Assembly (NCBI GenBank): GCA_029976905.1
Contig: JAPOLW010000226.1
Location: 1-6,329 of the forward strand
Origin: a bacterium
GTDB lineage: Bacteria > Desulfobacterota > Binatia > UBA12015
Direction: 5' to 3'
Length of the DNA stretch: 6,329 nucleotides
The first letter of the stretch is position 1. Every line of letters begins with the position of its first letter. Under the pieces are notes generated by a model. That model saw only the letters and a program-made list of their open reading frames with translations, made no database searches and was not told the origin of the DNA. Shown in pieces: positions 1-5,910 of the stretch. Position numbers and translations under genes: made by a program.

Positions 1-1
1 G

Positions 2-211
2 GTGAACAAAGAGAAGGGCACGAACTGCGGCGTGCTTCTCGACACGAAAGGCCCAGAGATTCGCACCGCGATGCTGAAAGACCACGAGCCGATCGAGCTC
101 GAGGCCGGGCAGGACATCATCGTCTACGCCGCCGGCCCGGTCGCGGGTCTGGCGATGGCGTTCTACGCCGTTTGCGCTCTGGCCGGGATGGAGGAACGGG
201 AGCGTGCCTGA
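2..211 (+). CDS. Chimeric partial frame: pyruvate kinase fragment joined to TRAP small permease (DctQ) C-terminus
   Basis: The frame is open to the left window edge, so the GTG at 2 is not necessarily a start. Residues about 1-45 contain LLDTKGPEIRT, the hallmark of the pyruvate kinase N-terminal barrel, followed by a fitting 'IELEAGQDI' stretch; this is glycolytic enzyme sequence, not transporter sequence. From about residue 46 (GPVAGLAMAFYAVCALAG) it becomes one hydrophobic helix and a short charged tail, as expected for the last membrane segment of a TRAP DctQ subunit. Its stop overlaps the dctM start by 8 bases, the usual dctQ-dctM arrangement. DctQ is normally about 160-180 residues and pyruvate kinase about 470 or more, so neither part is a complete protein. 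The junction lies near bases 122-139. It may be an assembly or amplification chimera, or a real recombination. The two similarities are recognised from motifs; the cause of the join is inference. Confidence 0.6.
   Translation: MNKEKGTNCGVLLDTKGPEIRTAMLKDHEPIELEAGQDIIVYAAGPVAGLAMAFYAVCALAGMEERERA
190..194 (+). promoter_or_regulatory. Ribosome binding site of dctM
   Basis: GGAGG lies nine bases upstream of the GTG at 204. This supports that GTG as the true dctM start and the overlap with the upstream reading frame, which suggests translational coupling. Confidence 0.7.
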
Positions 212-1487
212 GATCGCCTTCCTTCTCGGGGTGCTCGCGATCCTCCTGGTGCTCGGAATTCCGGTGGCCTTCGCCGTTGGCCTCGCGACCACCAGCGCCA
301 TGCTCGCGATCCTCCCGGCCGAGCCGGCCCTCGTCACCATCGTCCAGCGGGTTGCGACGAGTCTCGATTCGTTCTCGCTTCTGGCGATCCCGTTCTTCGT
401 TCTAGCGGGCGAGTTGATGAACCACGGGGGCAGCGCGGGACGCCTCGTCGATCTGGCGAGTGCGGTCCTCGGTCGGATGCCGGGCGCGCTCGCCCACGTG
501 CACGTCGTGGCCTCGATGCTCTTCGGTGCGATCTCAGGCTCGGCCGTTGCCACCGCATCGGCAATGGGGGCGCTTCTGGGCCCCCGCATGCGCGCCGAAG
601 GCTACGGCCGCGAGTTTTCAGCGGCCATCAACATCAGTGCGGCGACGACGGGCCTGATCATTCCGCCGAGCAACATTCTCATTGTCTACTCACTGGCTTC
701 GGGTGGTGTGTCGATCGCGGCGCTCTTCGTTGCCGGGTATGTCCCAGGAATCCTTCTTGGCCTCTCCTTGATGGTCGTGGCGGCGTTGCTCGCGCCGCCC
801 GGGGCGGGGCGAGCGAACCGGGGTGGAATCGGCCGCCCTCTGGCGGCGGCCCTGCCGAGCCTCGGGCTCCCGGTAGTCGTCATGGGTGGCATTCTATCGG
901 GCGTGTTCACGGCGACCGAGGCGTCGGCAGTCGCGGTCGCGTACGCTCTCGTGCTTGCCCTCGCGCAGGGTGCGTTACGTCCGTCTGCCGTCCCTGCCGT
1001 TTTCGTCGGCGCGGCCCGGACGACGGGCGTCGTCCTCTTTTTGGTCGCGACCTCCGTGGCTTTGTCCTGGGTGCTCGCCTACGGACAGGCGCCGCAGGCC
1101 GTGAGCGGTCGCCTCCTGGCGCTGACCAGCGACCCGACCGCAATCCTCTTGATCGTCAATCTCACCCTTCTCGCGGCCGGAACCTTCCTGGACATGACGC
1201 CCGCGGTCCTGATCTTCACCCCGATCTTCCTCCCGGTGGTCCGCGAACTGGGCATGGATCCCGTCCAGTTCGGCATCATGCTGGTGCTGAACCTCTGCAT
1301 CGGGCTTTGCACACCGCCGGTCGGAACGGTGCTCTTCGTCGGGCTGGGGGTTGCCGAAACGCGCCTGGAATCCGTGTTGCGGCCGCTCCTCCCTCTTTTC
1401 GCGGCGATGCTGGTGACCCTCCTTGCGGTCAACTACCTGCTAGGGCTCAGTCTGTGGCTGCCAGGTTGGCTGGGCTTCCTCGGCTGA
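204..1487 (+). CDS. dctM: TRAP transporter large permease subunit (DctM family)
   Basis: This 427-residue inner-membrane protein has the usual length for DctM, the multi-helix subunit of tripartite ATP-independent periplasmic transporters. These use an ion gradient to import substrates, typically carboxylates, delivered by a periplasmic binding protein (DctP). Family motifs appear in order: GIPVAFA (18-24), AIPFFVLAGELM (61-72), GAISGSAVATASAMG (108-122), IIPPSN (162-167), GVFTATEASAVAVAYAL (233-249), GTFLDMTPAVLIFTPIF (326-342) and NLCIGLCTPPVGTVLFVG (373-390). The two TATAS/TATEAS-like repeats reflect the duplicated transport domain. A polar loop near residues 199-222 separates the halves. 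The start is GTG with a good Shine-Dalgarno, overlapping the DctQ-like tail. No binding protein gene is in the window; it is presumably upstream. The family is clear, but the substrate cannot be read from sequence; the downstream amidohydrolase-like gene hints at a small organic acid or its derivative. Confidence 0.96.
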   Translation: MPEIAFLLGVLAILLVLGIPVAFAVGLATTSAMLAILPAEPALVTIVQRVATSLDSFSLLAIPFFVLAGELMNHGGSAGRLVDLASAVLGRMPGALAHVHVVASMLFGAISGSAVATASAMGALLGPRMRAEGYGREFSAAINISAATTGLIIPPSNILIVYSLASGGVSIAALFVAGYVPGILLGLSLMVVAALLAPPGAGRANRGGIGRPLAAALPSLGLPVVVMGGILSGVFTATEASAVAVAYALVLALAQGALRPSAVPAVFVGAARTTGVVLFLVATSVALSWVLAYGQAPQAVSGRLLALTSDPTAILLIVNLTLLAAGTFLDMTPAVLIFTPIFLPVVRELGMDPVQFGIMLVLNLCIGLCTPPVGTVLFVGLGVAETRLESVLRPLLPLFAAMLVTLLAVNYLLGLSLWLPGWLGFLG

Positions 1488-1524
1488 AGTGGCGGGAACC
1501 CGCGGAAATCGACATACTTTGGCA

Positions 1525-2349
1525 ATGACCATGCGAGCCATCGATCCCTGGGTAAATGTGAGCATGGGCGACGCGCCGCCGCCCGAATACCTCGTGCGGG
1601 TCAAGGAAGACTACTTCAAGGGCGGCGACGAGTTCTTCCAGAGCCTCGAGGCCGACAAGCTGGTCGCCGAAATGGATGATGCGGGCATCGAAAAGGCGAT
1701 CGTCTCGGTCGGGATCAAATCCCCGGACCCGCGTGTCCTGCAGTTTCACAAGCAGCACCCGGGGCGCTTTGCCTATGCCGTCTTCGTCCGGCCGACGGGC
1801 CGGATGGAGGAAGTGTGGGCGCTCGAGGAATTGGTCCGCGATTTTCCGGTCGTGATGGCCCGCGCGGTTCCGTTTTCGACGGATCGTCCGCCTACCGATC
1901 CGATCTACTACCCGCTCTACGTGAAGTGCATCGAGCTCGATCTGCCCGTCTCGATCAATACCGGCCTGCCGGGGCCGCCCGTACCCGGCGAGTGTCAGAA
2001 CCCAATCCACCTCGATCGGGTCTGCTACCAATTCCCGGAACTCAAGGTCTGCATGGCGCACGGCGCGGATCCTTGGTGGGGCGTCGCGAGCCGCCTGATG
2101 ATCAAGTATCAGAATCTGTATCTGATGACGTCGGCGTATGCGCCAAAGTACCTTCCGCCGGACTTCATCCACTTCATGAATACCCGCGGCCAGGACAAGG
2201 TCCTCTTTGCTTCAGACCATCCCGTCTTGAGCTTCAAGCGCTGTCTTGCCGAGGCGCAGGCCCTCGACCTTCGCGAGGGCGTTCTCGAGAAGTACGTCTA
2301 CGAGAACGCAAACCGACTTTTCTTCTCCCAACGCAATCCGCGTCGTTGA
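1525..2349 (+). CDS. Amidohydrolase-2 (ACMSD-like) TIM-barrel protein with degenerate metal site
   Basis: A protein of 274 residues from ATG 1525; ATG 1531 is an equally possible start. The GTG at 1489 would add 12 residues that do not look conserved, and no start has a clear Shine-Dalgarno. The fold is suggested by LVAEMDDAGIEKAIVSV, the 'HPGRFAYAVFV' stretch, VCMAHGADPWW (176-186), VLFASDHPV (226-234) and a C-terminal VYENANRLF helix, all typical of Amidohydrolase_2 (PF04909) hydrolases and decarboxylases. Canonical members bind a metal through D-x-HxH on strand 1, two more His and one Asp. Here strand 1 reads IDPWVNV, so the HxH is W9-x-N11, and the usual strand-5 His is N145 (SINTG). H179 and D231 remain. 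Catalysis by the standard mechanism is therefore doubtful. It may be a substrate-binding or metal-independent subfamily. It starts 37 bases after dctM on the same strand, so it is probably co-transcribed and related to use of the imported compound. Confidence 0.85.
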   Translation: MTMRAIDPWVNVSMGDAPPPEYLVRVKEDYFKGGDEFFQSLEADKLVAEMDDAGIEKAIVSVGIKSPDPRVLQFHKQHPGRFAYAVFVRPTGRMEEVWALEELVRDFPVVMARAVPFSTDRPPTDPIYYPLYVKCIELDLPVSINTGLPGPPVPGECQNPIHLDRVCYQFPELKVCMAHGADPWWGVASRLMIKYQNLYLMTSAYAPKYLPPDFIHFMNTRGQDKVLFASDHPVLSFKRCLAEAQALDLREGVLEKYVYENANRLFFSQRNPRR

Positions 2350-2363
2350 GTTTCGCCTCCGCG

Positions 2364-2381
2364 GGCGCGTCGACAGGCGCC
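2364..2381. terminator. Weak hairpin in the convergent gap between the amidohydrolase and pseudouridine synthase genes
   Basis: GGCGC (2364-2368) pairs with GCGCC (2377-2381) around an eight-base loop. It sits in the 59-bp gap where the two genes converge, a sensible place for a bidirectional terminator. The stem is only 5 bp and no T-run follows, so this is weak. Confidence 0.2.
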
Positions 2382-2408
2382 ATCGGAAGGCCGTCGGGTC
2401 GTGGGACC

Positions 2409-4031
2409 TCACGGTAGTGGGTTCCAGTCGGCCGGGAGCGGTGCCTCGATCTCGAGTGTAGCGCCGGTCGTGGGATGGGGGAGGCGGATGCGATACGCGT
2501 GCAGGAAGAGGCGCTCGTCCGCCGACGCACCGCCGTAGAGCCGGTCTCCCAGGATCGGCGCGCCCAGGCCGGCTGGGGCGGCGCAGTGAACGCGAAGCTG
2601 GTGTGTGCGTCCGGTGAGGGGAACGAGTTCCAGGTCGGTCCAGGAACGGTGCCGCCGGACGACCCGAAAGCGCGTGGTCGCTGGCCGGCCCGACCGTGAG
2701 CAGACGATCTGCCGGGGGCGATGCTCGGGGTCGGGTCGTAGGGGAAGGCAAATTTCGCCCCGATCTTCGGGGATGCTTCCGAGGACGCGCGCACGGTATT
2801 CCTTGTGGACGTCGCCCGCGGCAAACGCGGCGCCGAGGGCGCGATGGGCGTCGGGGTTCCGTGCGAGCAGGAGGACTCCCGAGGTGGGTTCGTCGAGGCG
2901 GTGGGCCGCGCGCAAAAACGAGGCCCGCGGTCGGAGCAGGCCGAGCCGCGTCTCGACGCTATCGGCCCGACGGAACGTCCGGCCGGGGACGGAAAGCAAT
3001 TCGGCCGGCTTGTCGATGGCCACGAGGTCTTCGTCCTCGAAGAGAATGGAGAGGGGGGGGCGCGGGGCCGTGCTGCCGCAGAGGAGGTGGCCGAGCAGAG
3101 GCGCGCACTTCTCCTGGCAGGGGGGATAGAAGCGTTGGTGTTGGCGGTGTCCGGCAGCCGGAGGCGGACCCCACCAGAACTCGGCCAGGCCGGTCGGGCG
3201 GATGCCGCGCAGGGCGGCCTCCTGGAGAAGTTTGGGCGCACAGCACTCGCCGGTTCCAGTCGGGACGCCGGTGGTGTTCGGGAAGAGGTCTTCGAGTAAA
3301 GCCCAACGACCTGCGAAGTTGACGAGCCCGTGGGCCGCGTGCATCGCCGTCTGGAGGGCCCGCGAGAGTTCCCGACGCGCGCCGCGCAGGCGATCGCGCC
3401 GCGCGGTCTGCTCGGCGAGGTGGCGTTCGAGAGGTTCGAGCGTTTGGCGTTGCGCGCGTCTCAGGGCACGTCGTTCGCTGCGCGCTCGTCGGGAGAGATC
3501 GTCCAGGATCTGCCAGCGCGGACCGTCGCGCTCCCCGGCGGCGTCGAGAGTGGCGCGCTCGCGTGCGCGTGCCGCCCGTTGCTCGCGATGCGCGATGCGA
3601 AGCGGCGCGAGCCGAACTTCGAACTCCTCGCGACGGCGACCCAGTTCGGAGCGCAGACCCTCGAGATCGAGGCTGGCGAGTTCGTCGCGGATTTCCTCGA
3701 GGGCGATCAGGGTCGCCCGTTCGGCCCGGGCCGTGACGTGAAGGGGTCGCGTCGGGCCGACGAAGTGGTCGGCGAAGGGTTGGCCATCGGCCATTCCGGA
3801 GAAGGCGAAGAGTTCGACGAGGGCCCCGTCCGGGGACTCTCCCAGCAAGACACCGAACATCTTGCCCTCCTGGCCGAAGCGAGGGTCTCCCTCGAGTCGG
3901 GCCATCAGGCGGTAGGCGGCATCGACGGCCTCGCGGGTACGCCCGAGTCGGTGCATCGTGTCGCAAGGCGTACAGTGGCCCCGATAGGTCAGGGCCGAGG
4001 CGTCGTCGGGAGAGGGGGGTCCAGGCCCCAC
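2409..4031 (-). CDS. RluA-family RNA pseudouridine synthase, large form with N-terminal and coiled-coil extension
   Basis: A 540-residue protein with a C-terminal RluA-type catalytic domain (about 328-540). It has ILFEDEDLVAIDKPAELLSVPG, the catalytic motif AHRLDEPTSG with Asp380, HKEYRARVLG, and the late motif GRTHQLRVHCAAPAGLGAPILGD. These enzymes isomerise uridine to pseudouridine in rRNA or tRNA. The first ~325 residues are an extension: GKMFGVLL (66-73), a Glu/Arg-rich, probably coiled-coil region (about 105-232), then GTGECCAPKLLQ (259-270), AEFWWG (293-298) and YPPCQEKCAPLLGHLL (302-317). I recall the same arrangement in ~550-residue RluA-like proteins of Gammaproteobacteria, so it is a known form and not a fusion artefact. 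C20/C23 and C305/C309 could form a metal site (inference). The start is GTG 4031 with a weak upstream site; the frame closes at 4062-4064, so it cannot extend far. The RNA target is unknown. It is convergent with the upstream operon and transcribed independently. Confidence 0.9.
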   Translation of the reverse strand: MGPGPPSPDDASALTYRGHCTPCDTMHRLGRTREAVDAAYRLMARLEGDPRFGQEGKMFGVLLGESPDGALVELFAFSGMADGQPFADHFVGPTRPLHVTARAERATLIALEEIRDELASLDLEGLRSELGRRREEFEVRLAPLRIAHREQRAARARERATLDAAGERDGPRWQILDDLSRRARSERRALRRAQRQTLEPLERHLAEQTARRDRLRGARRELSRALQTAMHAAHGLVNFAGRWALLEDLFPNTTGVPTGTGECCAPKLLQEAALRGIRPTGLAEFWWGPPPAAGHRQHQRFYPPCQEKCAPLLGHLLCGSTAPRPPLSILFEDEDLVAIDKPAELLSVPGRTFRRADSVETRLGLLRPRASFLRAAHRLDEPTSGVLLLARNPDAHRALGAAFAAGDVHKEYRARVLGSIPEDRGEICLPLRPDPEHRPRQIVCSRSGRPATTRFRVVRRHRSWTDLELVPLTGRTHQLRVHCAAPAGLGAPILGDRLYGGASADERLFLHAYRIRLPHPTTGATLEIEAPLPADWNPLP

Positions 4032-4307
4032 CCCGCCAGGGTACCGATCCCGCCAGCCCCGTCACGGTTGCATTTCGTCCTTGTTCCTGGGCCGGGGTCT
4101 GCGACTCTGATGTGGTGTTCCGTGACAGGAGAGCGTTGCGTTTCGCGGCCCTGAGGGGCGCTCCGTTCCCGGGCCGCGCGACGAGCGGTCTGCGCGCCTC
4201 TTCAGGCCCGGGCGGCGCGACGAGCGGTCTGCGCGCCTCTCCAGGCCCGGGCCGCGCGCTCCCTGGGCCGTCCGCCCCTCTGCGCCCGGGAGCCCGTTGA
4301 GGCCGCG
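4032..4307. promoter_or_regulatory. Divergent intergenic region
   Basis: 276 bases separate the minus-strand pseudouridine synthase from the plus-strand membrane protein gene, so promoters for both should lie here. I could not identify convincing -35/-10 boxes in either direction. The right half is occupied by a 39-bp tandem repeat and other very GC-rich sequence with CCCGGG sites. A plus-strand open frame (about 4112-4300) runs through it, but it is a low-complexity Gly/Pro/Arg translation of the repeat and I do not call it a gene. Confidence 0.5.
4168..4258. repeat. 39-bp tandem direct repeat, about 2.3 copies
   Basis: Unit 1 is 4168-4206 and unit 2 is 4207-4245, each beginning CCCGGGC and containing GACGAGCGGTCTGCGCGCC. 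They differ at two positions. A third partial copy (CCCGGGCCGCGCG) covers 4246-4258. Each unit can fold an imperfect hairpin (GCGCGAC against GTC-bulge-GCGC). The period is a multiple of three, but no convincing gene covers it. It lies upstream of the small membrane protein gene. Confidence 0.9.
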
Positions 4308-4583
4308 ATGCCCGTTCTTCTCGTGCTGCTGGGGTGGTTCTTCCCGCGTCTCGTCCTCTTCTTCGTCTGGTTTTTTGCCCCGGGACCTCTCGAGCACATC
4401 TTCGGTGGGAGCCCCTGGTGGCTGCTCGCCGGCTTCTTCTTCGTGCCGCTCACCACGCTGGTCTGCGCCTTCTTCTTCGATCCTCTGACGGGATCGGTCG
4501 TGGGCGCTGGATGGATCGCGGTGATGGTCGCGGTTCTGGTAGACTTCGGAGTCATTGGAGGCAGTGCCCGGTACCGCCTGTAA
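4308..4583 (+). CDS. Small conserved-type membrane protein, three predicted helices
   Basis: A 91-residue, strongly hydrophobic protein. Helix 1 is about residues 3-24 (LLVLLGWFFPRLVLFFVWFF), helix 2 about 37-57 (WWLLAGFFFVPLTTLVCAFFF) and helix 3 about 62-85 (VVGAGWIAVMVAVLVDFGVIGG), followed by a short basic tail SARYRL. GAGG (4299-4302) lies five bases before the ATG. Its hydrophobic, Phe/Trp-rich composition stands out from the Arg/Ala/Pro-rich translations of non-coding frames nearby, which supports it as a real gene. It resembles short uncharacterised membrane proteins that begin LLGWFFPRLVL, found in several high-GC bacteria, but I cannot assign a function. Its stop lies in the loop of a strong hairpin, and it ends 34 bases before the acyl-CoA dehydrogenase on the same strand, so co-transcription is likely. 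Confidence 0.75.
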   Translation: MPVLLVLLGWFFPRLVLFFVWFFAPGPLEHIFGGSPWWLLAGFFFVPLTTLVCAFFFDPLTGSVVGAGWIAVMVAVLVDFGVIGGSARYRL

Positions 4584-4594
4584 GGCGGTGCCGG
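4568..4594 (+). promoter_or_regulatory. Strong GC hairpin with a stop codon in its loop, between membrane protein and acyl-CoA dehydrogenase genes
   Basis: CCGGTACCGCC (4568-4578) pairs with GGCGGTGCCGG (4584-4594): 11 pairs including one G-U wobble. The five-base loop TGTAA contains the TAA that ends the small membrane protein. No T-run follows, so it is not a standard intrinsic terminator. Its position 10 bases before the next gene's ribosome binding site suggests a role in mRNA stability, processing or translational coupling, which is inference. Confidence 0.5.
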
Positions 4595-4604
4595 TGGCCT
4601 CGCT

Positions 4605-4610
4605 GGGAGA
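4605..4610 (+). promoter_or_regulatory. Ribosome binding site of the acyl-CoA dehydrogenase
   Basis: GGGAGA lies seven bases before ATG 4618. It favours that ATG over an in-frame TTG at 4555, which would overlap the preceding gene and run through the hairpin. Confidence 0.65.
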
Positions 4611-4617
4611 TTGGATC

Positions 4618-5793
4618 ATGGAATTCGAGCTGCGTGACGAAGAGAAGGCTTTCGACGAAGAGGTCGAGCAATTCCTCCGCGACCACCAGTCGCCCGAGGT
4701 CATGGATGCCCACCCCGAACAACTCTCCCAGACCGTCGATACCCCCGCCAAGCGTGCCTTCATGCGCAGACTTGCCGAACGTGGCTGGTTGGGGATGTCG
4801 TGGCCGTCGGAGTACGGCGGCCGCGAGCTATCTGGGATCTACGACTTCGTCTTGACCGAGGCGCTTTCGCGCTACGGAGCTCCCCAGCCGGGAAAGGGCG
4901 TCGGGATCGTCGGCAAGACCCTCATCCGGCACGGCAGCGACGAGATGAAGCGACGGTTTCTCCCGCAGATCCTTCGCGGCGAGATCGAGTTTGCAATCGG
5001 GTATAGTGAACCGGACGCAGGCTCCGATGCCGCGGCGATGCGCTTGCGCGCGGAGCGCAAAGGCGACGGGTGGGTCCTCAATGGTGCCAAACTCTGGACC
5101 ACCTCGGCACATTTCGCGGACTGGTACTGGGTCGGCGCTCGCACCGATCCGGATGCGAAACACAAAGGTATCACCGTCTTCCTTATCCCGATGGACCATC
5201 CTGGACTGAGCATCCGGCCGATCTGGACCATCGGCGATGAGCGGACCAACGAGGTGTTCTTCGAGAACGTCGAGGTGGGACCCGATGCCGTCGTGGGGCA
5301 CGTCAATCAGGGTTGGACCTACATCTGCGAAGCGCTCGATCTCGAACGTTTTGCGATGATGCCGATCGGCGGGCTGGAGAAGAAGGTCGAAGCGCTTTGT
5401 GCGCACGTCCATGCGGCCGAAGTCTCGGGTCGACGTCTGCGCGACGATCCGGTCGCACGCCGTCGTATCGCCCGTGTGGTCACGGAACTCGAAGTCTCGC
5501 GCATGCTCCAGAAGCGCGTCATTTCGGCCGCTTTGAAGGATCGCATTCCGACCGTGGAGTCCTCCCAATACAAGCTCTACATGAACGAATGCGGACAGCG
5601 GGTGGCGGATGCGGCGCTGGATCTGATGGGGCCCGACGGAATTCTTCGGCCCGGGGATGAGGGTGCTCTGCTCGACGGGAAGTTCGAACGCAGCTATCGC
5701 TACACCGTCGTCGACACCATCGGTGGTGGTGCCAGCGAGATCCAGAAAAACATCATCGCCACGCGTGGCCTTGGCCTGCCGAAGAATTTCTGA
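4618..5793 (+). CDS. Acyl-CoA dehydrogenase (FadE-type flavoprotein)
   Basis: 391 residues, the normal size for a soluble FAD-dependent acyl-CoA dehydrogenase, which introduces the alpha-beta double bond in acyl-CoA beta-oxidation and passes electrons to electron-transfer flavoprotein. The N-terminal helical domain includes GWLGMSWPSEYGG (56-68). The middle beta domain carries the FAD/substrate motif YSEPDAGSDAAAMRLRAER (129-147), GWVLNGAKLWTTSAHFADWY (151-170) and FFENVEVGPDAVVG (224-237). The C-terminal helical domain ends TIGGGASEIQKNIIATRGLGLPK (367-389). The position of the catalytic Glu of medium-chain enzymes is Gly370 here, while LDLER places Glu243 where isovaleryl-CoA dehydrogenase has its catalytic Glu254, so Glu243 is the likely base. 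This suggests a branched-chain, long-chain or steroid side-chain type substrate instead of a classical medium-chain one (inference). ATG 4618 fits the conserved N-terminus MEFELRDEEKAF. It is probably transcribed with the upstream membrane protein gene. Confidence 0.96.
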   Translation: MEFELRDEEKAFDEEVEQFLRDHQSPEVMDAHPEQLSQTVDTPAKRAFMRRLAERGWLGMSWPSEYGGRELSGIYDFVLTEALSRYGAPQPGKGVGIVGKTLIRHGSDEMKRRFLPQILRGEIEFAIGYSEPDAGSDAAAMRLRAERKGDGWVLNGAKLWTTSAHFADWYWVGARTDPDAKHKGITVFLIPMDHPGLSIRPIWTIGDERTNEVFFENVEVGPDAVVGHVNQGWTYICEALDLERFAMMPIGGLEKKVEALCAHVHAAEVSGRRLRDDPVARRRIARVVTELEVSRMLQKRVISAALKDRIPTVESSQYKLYMNECGQRVADAALDLMGPDGILRPGDEGALLDGKFERSYRYTVVDTIGGGASEIQKNIIATRGLGLPKNF

Positions 5794-5848
5794 AGGGCGG
5801 GGACGCTGACCCTCGCAACACGCTCGCTGCCCGCCACGGCGCAGCGGA

Positions 5849-5876
5849 CGCCCGCACGGGGACGCGTCGGCGGGTG
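5849..5876. terminator. Candidate bidirectional hairpin in the convergent gap after the acyl-CoA dehydrogenase
   Basis: CGCCCGC (5849-5855) pairs with GCGGGTG (5870-5876) over seven positions with one wobble; the loop contains the palindrome GACGCGTC. A shorter stem (GCTGC/GCAGC, 5826-5845) precedes it. Both are in the 117-bp gap between converging genes. No T-run follows, so terminator activity is unproven. Confidence 0.25.
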
Positions 5877-5910
5877 ACTGCGAGCTGCAGGCGATCTTCG
5901 GGAGCTTCGG

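Noticed and set aside
1492..1503. Small GCGGG/CCCGC inverted repeat between dctM and the amidohydrolase-like gene
   Set aside because: The loop would be only two bases (or the stem only four pairs), and there is no T-run; too small to call a terminator or regulatory element.
1447..2172. Minus-strand open frame of 241 codons opposite the amidohydrolase-like gene
   Set aside because: It is the antisense shadow of a well-supported gene in high-GC DNA; its Arg/Asp/His-rich translation shows no family motif.
3053..3060. Run of eight G bases inside the pseudouridine synthase gene, as a phase-variation tract
   Set aside because: It encodes a normal Pro-Pro stretch before the catalytic domain and the frame is intact. 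A single G8 in DNA this GC-rich is weak evidence for a switch.
3330..4154. Plus-strand open frame of 274 codons opposite the pseudouridine synthase
   Set aside because: Antisense to the conserved N-terminal and coiled-coil region, and runs on into the low-complexity intergenic sequence; no recognisable domain.
4112..4300. Plus-strand 62-codon frame just before the small membrane protein
   Set aside because: Its translation is mostly the 39-bp repeat read as Gly/Pro/Ser/Arg; no Shine-Dalgarno or family resemblance.
4062..4763. Minus-strand open frame of 233 codons across the intergenic repeat, the membrane protein and the dehydrogenase start
   Set aside because: Low-complexity Arg/Gly/Ser/Glu translation that crosses two better-supported plus-strand genes and repeats with the 39-bp unit.
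4828..5568. Minus-strand open frame of 246 codons opposite the acyl-CoA dehydrogenase
   Set aside because: Shadow of a gene with clear motifs throughout; Asp/Arg/His-rich with no domain.
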